DNA from: an uncultured Porphyromonadaceae bacterium
GTDB taxonomy: Bacteria; Bacteroidota; Bacteroidia; Bacteroidales; Muribaculaceae
NCBI GenBank assembly: GCA_947166165.1
Contig: CAMVDK010000080.1
Coordinates: forward strand, 1 to 11,952
Direction of reading: 5' to 3'
Length of the DNA: 11,952 nt
Below are positions 6,933 to 11,952 of this stretch, piece by piece; positions within the stretch are counted from its first letter, which is position 1; every line of letters starts with the position of its first letter. Under the pieces are notes generated by a model. That model saw only the letters and a program-made list of their open reading frames with translations. It searched no databases and had not been told where the DNA came from. A program made the position numbers and the translations under genes.

Positions 6933-6964
6933 AGTTGGCTAATATAATAAGGTGGGGAAGTGGG

Positions 6965-7669
6965 TTAGACGTAGTTCTGCTGCTGGGCGGGCATGGCTTG
7001 TCCGGCCATGTCGATGACCGAAATCACGCCCTTGGTCAAGTCGCTCAGCTCGTTGTAGGGCGGCAGTTGGGGCATGGGCGCCTGTTGCAGTTGGGGCTGC
7101 TGGTAGCCCTGCTGCTGGGCGTAGGGGTCGGGCTGCTGCTGGTAGCCCTGCTGCTGGGCGTAGGGGTCGGGCTGCTGCTGGTGGCCTTGCTGCTGGGCGT
7201 AGGGCTGCTGACCAGGCTGCTGGTTCTTGTTGCCCAGTTTGGTGAGCACGTTGCCCAGCACACCGCCGAGCACCGCGCCGCCGAGCGCACCACCCACACC
7301 CTTGCCCAGCACACCGCCGAGCACCGCGCCGCCGAGCGCGCCACCCATTGTGGCTCCACCCAGCATGCCGCCGAGCGCGCCGCCCAGGCCGCCTTGCTGC
7401 TGCGGCTGCCCTTGCTGCGGCTGCCCTTGCTGCGGCTGCTGGTACTGCGGCTGCTGGTAGGGATCCTGCTGCGGATAGCCCTGCTGCTGCGGATAGCCCT
7501 GCTGCTGCGGGTAGCCTTGCTGCTGCGGGTAGCCCTGCTGTTGAGGATAGCCCTGCTGAGGGTATGGTTGCTGCGGATAGCCCTGCTGCGGATAGTAGGA
7601 CGGCCCTTGGGGCGTTCCGCCTTGAGTGGCCTGCTTGGCCGCTTCGATGATGTTGCTTAATAATCCCAT
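6965..7669 (-). CDS. Gln/Pro/Tyr/Gly-rich repeat protein with glycine-zipper core
   Basis: The 234-aa product is mostly low-complexity. Segments in order: a short amphipathic N-terminus (MGLLSNIIEAAKQATQ); a Gln/Pro/Tyr/Gly region (about 20-92) with four perfect YPQQQG units (41-64); a glycine-rich hydrophobic core (93-140) with the 14-residue unit GGALGGAVLGGVLG twice; a second Gln-rich region (149-192) with nearly three 13-residue PYAQQQGYQQQPD units; and an ordinary C-terminus (201-234). The core resembles glycine zippers that insert into or line membranes. The Gln/Tyr-rich arms resemble disordered, self-associating (prion-like) sequences. There is no signal peptide. Function is unknown. 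The ATG at 7669 is the first in frame and follows a probable promoter by about 50 bp. It heads the - strand cluster. The DNA repeats make length variation between strains likely. Confidence 0.85.
   Translation of the reverse strand: MGLLSNIIEAAKQATQGGTPQGPSYYPQQGYPQQPYPQQGYPQQQGYPQQQGYPQQQGYPQQQGYPQQDPYQQPQYQQPQQGQPQQGQPQQQGGLGGALGGMLGGATMGGALGGAVLGGVLGKGVGGALGGAVLGGVLGNVLTKLGNKNQQPGQQPYAQQQGHQQQPDPYAQQQGYQQQPDPYAQQQGYQQPQLQQAPMPQLPPYNELSDLTKGVISVIDMAGQAMPAQQQNYV
7094..7204 (-). repeat. 39-bp coding tandem repeat, about 2.8 copies
   Basis: Period 39 bp (13 residues, PYAQQQGYQQQPD). Two units are nearly identical at the DNA level (starting 7104 and 7143), with a diverged partial third. They encode residues 156-192 of the Gln-rich protein. 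Confidence 0.9.
7253..7345 (-). repeat. 51-bp coding direct repeat, 2 copies (glycine-zipper core)
   Basis: The 42-bp coding block for GGALGGAVLGGVLG occurs twice, 51 bp apart (residues 109-122 and 126-139), nearly identical in DNA, which points to a recent duplication. Confidence 0.9.
7466..7594 (-). repeat. 18-bp coding tandem repeat (YPQQQG units)
   Basis: This stretch encodes residues 26-68. Four perfect YPQQQG units (18 bp each, 7478-7549) are flanked by shorter YPQQG and YPQQP variants. Adjacent DNA at 7399-7440 has a related 15-bp period (PQQGQ). Confidence 0.9.
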
Positions 7670-7719
7670 AGTGATGTCGTATTATTATATGGTGAAATAA
7701 TGTGCTTGCAAAATCGGCT

Positions 7720-7751
7720 CTAAATTAGCGCATTTTTTGCAATCGGCCAAA
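7720..7751 (-). promoter_or_regulatory. Promoter of the - strand cluster
   Basis: On the - strand, TTTG (7751-7748) is followed after exactly 20 nt by TAATTTAG (7727-7720), one mismatch from the -7 consensus TAnnTTTG. Predicted transcription starts near 7713, giving a leader of roughly 43 nt before the ATG at 7669. It is back to back with the cmk promoter. Confidence 0.5.
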
Positions 7752-7841
7752 AAAAACGTCACTTTTCGGCAAAAAAGCCGCCTCGGGCAGCACTTTTCAG
7801 CCATTTTCGACGGCGGCGACCAGATTTCGGCCGCTTTTACA

Positions 7842-7873
7842 TTTGGCGTTTTGGTGCCGAATCACTATCTTTG
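7842..7873 (+). promoter_or_regulatory. Promoter of cmk-ispH
   Basis: TTTG (7842-7845), a 20-nt spacer and TATCTTTG (7866-7873) match both Bacteroidota promoter elements at the expected spacing. Predicted start is near 7880, about 20 nt before the cmk ATG. This also rules out the upstream in-frame start at 7843, which lies inside the promoter. Confidence 0.8.
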
Positions 7874-7899
7874 CACCACCAATCGCAAAAGCAACAACG

Positions 7900-8604
7900 A
7901 TGAACTACAGCAAAAAAATCATCATCGCCATCGATGGCTACTCCTCCACGGGCAAGAGCACGATGGCCAAGTGGCTGGCCCGTGAGGTGGGCTACGGATA
8001 TGTCGACACGGGTGCCATGTACCGCGCCGTGACCCTTTATGCCCTCGACAACGGCCTGTTTGACGGCGACACGGTCCGCGAGGCAGAGCTCGTGCGGCGC
8101 CTGCCCGAGGTGCACATCAGCTTCGCCCCCTCGACCGACGGGCGCAACGAGACCTACCTCAACGGGCGCAATGTGGAGCAGGAAATCCGCTCGATGCGCG
8201 TGAGCGACAAGGTGAGCATCATCGCCGCCATTGCCGATGTGCGCCGCGACATGGTGCGGCAGCAGCAGGCCATGGGGCTGCACAAGGGCATCGTGATGGA
8301 CGGCCGCGACATAGGCACCATGGTCTTCCCGCAGGCCGAGATGAAGGTGTTTGTCACCGCCAGCGCGCGGGTGCGCGCCCAGCGACGCTACGACGAGCTG
8401 CTTGCCAAGGGCGACACCGGAGTCACCTTCGACGACGTGCTGCGCAACGTCACCGAACGCGACCGCATCGACACCACCCGCGCCGAAGGCCCGCTGCGCC
8501 AGGCCCACGACGCGCTCGTGCTCGACAACTCCACCATGACGCGCGACGAGCAGAACCAGTGGCTGCTCGACAAGTTCAACGACATCATCAGCCGGCAGCC
8601 ATGA
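7900..8604 (+). CDS. cmk: Cytidylate (CMP/dCMP) kinase
   Basis: Cmk transfers a phosphate from ATP to CMP or dCMP in the cytoplasm, feeding CTP and dCTP synthesis. The 234-aa sequence has the P-loop GYSSTGKS (residues 13-20), the CMP-binding segment YVDTGAMYRAVT (34-45), the conserved MDGRDIGT (133-140) and an arginine-rich lid (ARVRAQRRYDEL, 156-167). The long NMP-binding insert of bacterial Cmk is present (about 60-110), so this is the full bacterial type rather than the short eukaryotic UMP/CMP type. The ATG at 7900 places the P-loop at the expected distance from the N-terminus and lies about 20 nt after the predicted transcription start. The stop overlaps ispH by ATGA, so the two are co-translated. 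Confidence 0.96.
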   Translation: MNYSKKIIIAIDGYSSTGKSTMAKWLAREVGYGYVDTGAMYRAVTLYALDNGLFDGDTVREAELVRRLPEVHISFAPSTDGRNETYLNGRNVEQEIRSMRVSDKVSIIAAIADVRRDMVRQQQAMGLHKGIVMDGRDIGTMVFPQAEMKVFVTASARVRAQRRYDELLAKGDTGVTFDDVLRNVTERDRIDTTRAEGPLRQAHDALVLDNSTMTRDEQNQWLLDKFNDIISRQP

Positions 8605-9488
8605 TCGAAATCGACAGCGGGTCGGGATTCTGCTTCGGGGTGACCACAGCCATCGGAAAGGCCGAGGAGGTGCTTGACCGTACAGGGCACCTCTACTGCC
8701 TGGGCGACATCGTGCACAACTCCAACGAGGTGGCGCGCCTCGAGCAGAAGGGCCTCGAAACCATCACCCACGAGCAGCTGCGCGAGCTGCACGACGTCAC
8801 CGTGCTGCTGCGTGCCCACGGCGAGCCGCCGGAGACCTACGAGGTGGCGCGGCGAAACCACATCGAAATCATCGACGCCACCTGCCCCGTCGTGCTCAAG
8901 CTGCAGCAGCGCATCGCCGCATCGTATGGCAAAGGACGTACCGACGGCGGACGTCCGCCGCAAATCGTGATTTATGGCAAGCGGGGCCATGCCGAGGTCA
9001 ACGGACTCGTGGGGCAGACCGCCGGCACCGCACTCGTGATCGAGAACATCGGCGAGATTGACCGCATCGACTACACCCGGCCCATCATCCTTTACTCGCA
9101 GACCACCAAGTCGCTGCAGGGATTCAAGCAGATTGTGGAGCAAATCAAGCAGCGCGTCGCGCCGGGCGTGGCGTTCGACTACTACGACACCATCTGCCGT
9201 TCGGTGGCCAACCGCATTCCGCAAATCCGTCAGTTTGCCGCCCAGCACGAGCTCATCCTCTTCGTGTGCGGCAGCAAGAGCAGCAACGGGCGCATCCTCT
9301 TTGCCGAGTGCAGCGCGGCCAACGCCAACTCGCACCTCATCAGCAACGAGAGCGAAATCAATCCGGCGTGGCTCGTGGGCAAGCGGCGCATCGGCATCTG
9401 CGGCGCCACATCCACTCCCAGCTGGCTCATGGCGCAGGTCAAGGAGCGCGTGGCGCAGTTGCAACAGGCACAAAAAACGGCGTTTTGA
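8601..9488 (+). CDS. ispH: 4-Hydroxy-3-methylbut-2-enyl diphosphate reductase (IspH/LytB)
   Basis: IspH is the last enzyme of the non-mevalonate (MEP) isoprenoid pathway; it reduces HMBPP to IPP and DMAPP using a [4Fe-4S] cluster. The three cluster cysteines are C11 (GSGFCFGV), C95 (IDATCPVV) and C199 (YDTICRSV). Substrate-binding residues are also visible: H39 (DIVHN), H73 (RAHGE), H130 and E132 (GHAE), the SSN motif (227-229) and the GATSTP loop (268-273). The 295-aa length is normal. The ATG at 8601, inside the cmk stop (ATGA), puts C11 where the family has it; the in-frame upstream extension is not needed. A short Gly/Arg-rich loop (about 110-120) is encoded by a perfect 16-bp DNA palindrome (8945-8960). 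Confidence 0.97.
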   Translation: MIEIDSGSGFCFGVTTAIGKAEEVLDRTGHLYCLGDIVHNSNEVARLEQKGLETITHEQLRELHDVTVLLRAHGEPPETYEVARRNHIEIIDATCPVVLKLQQRIAASYGKGRTDGGRPPQIVIYGKRGHAEVNGLVGQTAGTALVIENIGEIDRIDYTRPIILYSQTTKSLQGFKQIVEQIKQRVAPGVAFDYYDTICRSVANRIPQIRQFAAQHELILFVCGSKSSNGRILFAECSAANANSHLISNESEINPAWLVGKRRIGICGATSTPSWLMAQVKERVAQLQQAQKTAF

Positions 9489-9519
9489 CGCAACTTCACT
9501 ACTTTTAATGAGGTTTTTT

Positions 9520-9566
9520 CTGCCGAATCCCCACTTTTGGCGATTGTGGGGGCGGTGGAGCGGCAG
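9520..9566 (+). terminator. Hairpin, possible terminator of cmk-ispH
   Basis: The outer arms CTGCCG (9520-9525) and CGGCAG (9561-9566) enclose the inner arms CCCCAC (9529-9534) and GTGGGG (9546-9551). TAATTTT follows, a weak T-run that is at the same time the -7 box of the next promoter-like site. It lies 32 bp after the ispH stop. Confidence 0.4.
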
Positions 9567-9574
9567 TAATTTTG
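9543..9574 (+). promoter_or_regulatory. Promoter-like site in the ispH downstream region
   Basis: ATTG (9543-9546), a 20-nt spacer and TAATTTTG (9567-9574), the last a perfect -7 box. Transcription would start near 9581, inside a region with no full gene, so it may drive a small RNA or be left from a lost gene. Confidence 0.45.
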
Positions 9575-9578
9575 CTAT

Positions 9579-9641
9579 GTGAAAAAATCGAAGACCGGCG
9601 CAGTGATTCGCACCGTCATCGAGGATACCAGAATGAATTAG
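9579..9641 (+). pseudogene. Possible 5' gene stub (20 codons)
   Basis: A GTG-started frame of 20 codons (VKKSKTGAVIRTVIEDTRMN, then TAG) begins 4 nt after a perfect -7 box. Its codons are GC-rich and gene-like up to about 9630, then the sequence becomes AT-rich and full of stops. It looks like the start of a truncated gene, but it is too short to prove. Confidence 0.25.
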
Positions 9642-9701
9642 TTATTAGTTGACATTATTACGTAGCCACTTCAGCGAATAGTAGTAAGTAGAAATCAAAT
9701 A

Positions 9702-9727
9702 GCCGCGGCGATGTGAATCGCTGCGGC
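9702..9727. repeat. Intergenic hairpin
   Basis: GCCGCGGCGAT (9702-9712) and ATCGCTGCGGC (9717-9727) form an 11-bp stem with one G-T pair and the loop GTGA. No T-run follows. It may end or stabilise a short transcript from the 9543-9574 promoter. Confidence 0.6.
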
Positions 9728-9809
9728 CGTTGTTAATGGGCGTCGCTGACAAGCAATCACCCTCTTTTTGTCGACTCGTCCGCGATTTTAAGGCACAATA
9801 GCGTGTGGT

Positions 9810-9833
9810 TTTCAAGAAAATGATGTAATTTTG
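9810..9833 (+). promoter_or_regulatory. Promoter of the phosphodiesterase gene
   Basis: TAATTTTG at 9826-9833 is a perfect -7 box, predicting a start near 9840 and a leader of about 20 nt. TTTCAAGAAA (9810-9819) lies 6 nt upstream, exactly as in front of mod. No clear TTTG -33 element is seen. The position excludes the TTG at 9838 as the translation start. Confidence 0.6.
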
Positions 9834-9861
9834 TGCATTGATAGCTATAAACCGACAAACA

Positions 9862-11055
9862 ATGAGACGAATCGTAATGTTATTGAGTGCGCTGTGGCTG
9901 GCTGTGGCTGCTTGGAGTGCGGGCCGCGACAGCTACACGGTGCTGGTGTCGCTCGACGGACTGCGGTGGGACTATGCCGAGGCGTTCGACACACCATTCT
10001 TCGACCGGCTCGCCATGCAAGGCGTCAAGGCGGTGGTCACTCCGTCGTTCCCGAGCAAGACGTTCCCCAACCACTACTCGCTGGCCACCGGACTGGTGCC
10101 CGACCACCACGGCATCATCGCCAACAAATTCAAAATACGCAGTTCGGGCAAGGTGTTCACACTCTCCGACAGCACCATGCGCGGCGACCCTCAGTACTAT
10201 GGCGGCGACCCGCTGTGGCTCACGGTGAAGCACCAGGGACTGCCTACGGCCACCGTCTACTGGGTGGGGAGCGATGTGGCTATCAAAGGCGAGCATCCCG
10301 ACTACTGGCGGAGTTATTCTGGCGAATTGATGTCGCTCGAGCAGCGCGTCGACGAGGTGATACGACTGCTGCGCCTGCCCGACGACCAGCGGCCGCATCT
10401 GGTGATGGCCTATTTCGAGGAGCCCGACGCCAGCGGCCACAGCCACGGCCCCATATCGGCTCCCACACGCCAGGCCATGGAGCGCATGGACTCACTCATG
10501 AGCGTGTTGTGGACCCGCATACAAGCACTGCCATTTGGAAGCGAGGTCAACCTGATTATCACAGGCGACCACGGCATGACGTGGGTCAACCACGAGCGGC
10601 AGTTATTCCCAATGGACTACTTGAAACCCGAATGGGTCGACCAAATCGACAACGATTTCCCGGCACTGATTTATGCCAGCCAAGCGCAATACATCGACTC
10701 CATCTACACCGCCCTGCGCGCCGTGGACCACCTGCGCGTGTGGAGGCGGGGCGAGGTGCCGGCCTACCTCAACTACGGTACCGACAAGAACATGGCCGAC
10801 GTGATGGTGCTGCCCGATGTGGGATGGGTGTTCGACCAAACGCCATGGACCGACGGCGGCACACACGGCTACGACCACACACTGAGTGATATGTGGGTGG
10901 CCTTTCGCGCCATCGGACCCGATTTCAAGCAGGGCTATACTCGCGCCGGAACATTCCGAAACGTGTGCGTCTATCCGCTGGTGTGCCATCTGCTGGGTGT
11001 GGCACCCTCGCCCTGCGATGGCAGTCTCGATGAGGTGCTCGACCTGCTACGGTGA
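9862..11055 (+). CDS. Exported type I phosphodiesterase/nucleotide pyrophosphatase (ENPP-like)
   Basis: This is a member of the alkaline phosphatase superfamily that hydrolyses phosphodiester or pyrophosphate bonds using two zinc ions. The 397-aa precursor has a signal peptide (MRRIVMLLSALWLAVAAWSA, residues 1-20). The metal and catalytic residues are all visible: D32 in VSLDGLRWDY, the nucleophile T67 in PSFPSKTFPNHYSL, D189 and H193 in EEPDASGHSHGP, D236 and H237 in ITGDHGMTWV, and H335 in GGTHGYDH. It should therefore be active in the periplasm or outside the cell. The substrate (nucleotides, nucleotide sugars or a phospholipid headgroup) cannot be told from sequence. The ATG at 9862 is used because an upstream TTG (9838) lies at the promoter and would precede the signal peptide. 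It has its own promoter and is separated from the next gene by 67 bp. Confidence 0.93.
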   Translation: MRRIVMLLSALWLAVAAWSAGRDSYTVLVSLDGLRWDYAEAFDTPFFDRLAMQGVKAVVTPSFPSKTFPNHYSLATGLVPDHHGIIANKFKIRSSGKVFTLSDSTMRGDPQYYGGDPLWLTVKHQGLPTATVYWVGSDVAIKGEHPDYWRSYSGELMSLEQRVDEVIRLLRLPDDQRPHLVMAYFEEPDASGHSHGPISAPTRQAMERMDSLMSVLWTRIQALPFGSEVNLIITGDHGMTWVNHERQLFPMDYLKPEWVDQIDNDFPALIYASQAQYIDSIYTALRAVDHLRVWRRGEVPAYLNYGTDKNMADVMVLPDVGWVFDQTPWTDGGTHGYDHTLSDMWVAFRAIGPDFKQGYTRAGTFRNVCVYPLVCHLLGVAPSPCDGSLDEVLDLLR

Positions 11056-11065
11056 AATCTATTGA

Positions 11066-11097
11066 GTTGCACAATCCAGCAGAAAGCATTAACTTTG
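11066..11097 (+). promoter_or_regulatory. Promoter of the AAA-ATPase-like gene
   Basis: GTTG (11066-11069), a 20-nt spacer and TAACTTTG (11090-11097), the last a perfect -7 box. Predicted start is near 11104, leaving a leader of about 19 nt before the ATG at 11123. Transcription is therefore independent of the gene upstream. Confidence 0.65.
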
Positions 11098-11122
11098 CGA
11101 ACCGAATGAAAATGCGACAACG

Positions 11123-11952
11123 ATGAACAAGCCTCTTCTCTATCCAATCGGCGAGCAGGATTTCGCCAACATCCGCAACCGCGGCATGCTCTACATCGAC
11201 AAGACAGCGCTGATTCACCAACTTGTGAATAGCGGGAGTTACATCTTCCTGAGCCGCCCTCGTCGGTTCGGAAAGTCGCTGCTGCTGTCCACCCTGAAGT
11301 ACTACTTCCAGGGTCGGCGCGACCTGTTCGAGGGGCTGGCCATCGACCGGCTCGAAACCGAGTGGAAGCAGCACCCCGTGATTCACCTTGACATGAGCCG
11401 CGGCAAGGCCATCAGCATCGACTATCTGCATTCGATGCTGAACCGCGTGCTCGAGAGCAACGAGTCGCAGTTCGGCCTGCAAAAGAACGAGGGCGACGGG
11501 CCGGGAGCTCGCCTGGACCGGCTGATAGAGTTCGCCCACAAGCAGACGGGCATGCCGGTGGTGGTGCTGCTCGACGAATACGACGCTCCGGTGCTCGAAA
11601 ACCTCGACAAGCCGGCGCAGATGGAGCAGGTGCGCGACATCATGCGCGACTTCTACTCGCCGCTCAAGGGTCAGGCCGAGCGGCTGCGCTTCGTGATGAT
11701 CACCGGCATCACCAAGTTCTCGCAGCTGAGCATCTTCAGCGAGCTCAACAACCTGAACAACATCAGCCTGCTGCCTCAGTTCGAGGCGCTGTGCGGCATC
11801 ACCGCCGAGGAACTGGCCACGCAGATGCGCCCCGGCATCGAGGCCCTGGCGCAGCGCGAGGGCGTCACGCCCGAGCAGATGCTCGACGAACTCAAGCAGA
11901 ACTACGACGGCTATCACTTCAGCGACGAGATGACGGCCGACATCTACAACCC
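11123..11952 (+). CDS. AAA-ATPase-like protein (PF09820 family), 5' part
   Basis: The first 276 codons are present and the gene runs off the right edge. It matches the AAA-ATPase-like family common in many copies in Bacteroidales, which usually carries a PD-(D/E)XK nuclease-like domain (PF08011) at the C-terminus, outside this window. Visible motifs: the N-terminal signature YPIGEQDFANIRNRGMLYID (7-26), a P-loop variant RPRRFGKS (45-52), Walker B VVVLLDEYDAP (147-157) and a sensor-like ITGITKFS (193-200), followed by LSIFSELNNLNNIS. Role is not established; a link to mobile DNA or defence is often suspected from its multicopy, patchy distribution. The ATG at 11123 is chosen because two earlier ATGs (11106, 11112) meet a stop at once and because it fits the family N-terminus. 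Confidence 0.9.
   Translation, partial: MNKPLLYPIGEQDFANIRNRGMLYIDKTALIHQLVNSGSYIFLSRPRRFGKSLLLSTLKYYFQGRRDLFEGLAIDRLETEWKQHPVIHLDMSRGKAISIDYLHSMLNRVLESNESQFGLQKNEGDGPGARLDRLIEFAHKQTGMPVVVLLDEYDAPVLENLDKPAQMEQVRDIMRDFYSPLKGQAERLRFVMITGITKFSQLSIFSELNNLNNISLLPQFEALCGITAEELATQMRPGIEALAQREGVTPEQMLDELKQNYDGYHFSDEMTADIYN

Larger units (their letters stand above)
9489..9861. other. Intergenic region with two hairpins and two promoters
   Basis: This 373-bp gap has no convincing gene. From left to right it holds a hairpin (9520-9566), a promoter-like site (9543-9574), a 20-codon stub (9579-9641), an AT-rich stop-filled stretch (9635-9700), a second hairpin (9702-9727) and the promoter of the phosphodiesterase gene (9810-9833). 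The middle part could encode a small RNA. Confidence 0.6.

Noticed and set aside
7094..7594. CRISPR-like direct repeats
   Set aside because: The repeats are contiguous, in frame and encode repeated peptides; there are no unique spacers and no cas genes.
6935..7660. Open frame of Leu-rich repeats on the + strand opposite the Gln-rich gene
   Set aside because: Its LLL repeats are simply the antisense reading of CAG-type glutamine codons. The - strand reading has promoter, start context and neighbours.
9838..9861. Upstream TTG start for the phosphodiesterase
   Set aside because: The TTG is 5 nt after the -7 box, at or before the transcription start, and the signal peptide begins cleanly at the ATG at 9862.
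10925..11917. Long open frame on the - strand at the right edge
   Set aside because: It spans the end of the phosphodiesterase gene, a promoter and the AAA-ATPase-like gene, all well supported on the + strand.

Overview
The window looks like a Bacteroidota (Bacteroidales-type) chromosome of fairly high GC. The evidence is threefold. Several genes sit just downstream of the Bacteroidota promoter -7 box TAnnTTTG. Almost all starts lack a Shine-Dalgarno sequence. The cmk-ispH gene pair and the AAA-ATPase-like family at the right edge are both typical of this phylum. No tRNA, rRNA, CRISPR array, transposase or integrase was seen.

Layout. Bases 1-398 are gene-free: a GC-rich left flank with three small hairpins, then an AT-rich promoter region with an operator-like inverted repeat. 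A complete two-gene Type III restriction-modification operon follows on the + strand (mod 399-2255, res 2252-4627). Mod is a beta-class adenine methyltransferase whose AT-rich central target-recognition region contains a 40-bp near-perfect DNA palindrome. Res has a DEAD-like helicase core and a C-terminal PD-(D/E)XK-like nuclease motif. Its start is preceded by a full-length Shine-Dalgarno sequence, which is unusual for this phylum.

Four genes on the - strand (7669 down to 4831) follow, ended by a clear rho-independent terminator at 4771-4808 and probably starting from a promoter at 7720-7751. In order of transcription they encode a Gln/Pro/Tyr/Gly-rich repeat protein with a glycine-zipper centre, a small TerB-like protein, a DUF4332 helix-hairpin-helix protein and an unrecognised exported protein. 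This is the least understood part of the window and the best candidate for a little-described system.

The + strand then carries the housekeeping pair cmk (7900-8604) and ispH (8601-9488), overlapping by ATGA, behind a very good TTTG-N20-TATCTTTG promoter. A 373-bp intergenic region (9489-9861) holds two hairpins, two promoter-like sites and a possible gene stub. Next come an exported type I phosphodiesterase/nucleotide pyrophosphatase (9862-11055) and, running off the right edge, an AAA-ATPase-like protein of the PF09820 type (from 11123).

Functional links. Mod and Res form one defence system, with modification and restriction translationally coupled. cmk and ispH are core metabolism. The four - strand genes may act together, but that rests only on orientation and spacing. 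The mod and phosphodiesterase promoters share the 10-mer TTTCAAGAAA at exactly the same distance (6 nt) from the -7 box, a possible common regulatory site.
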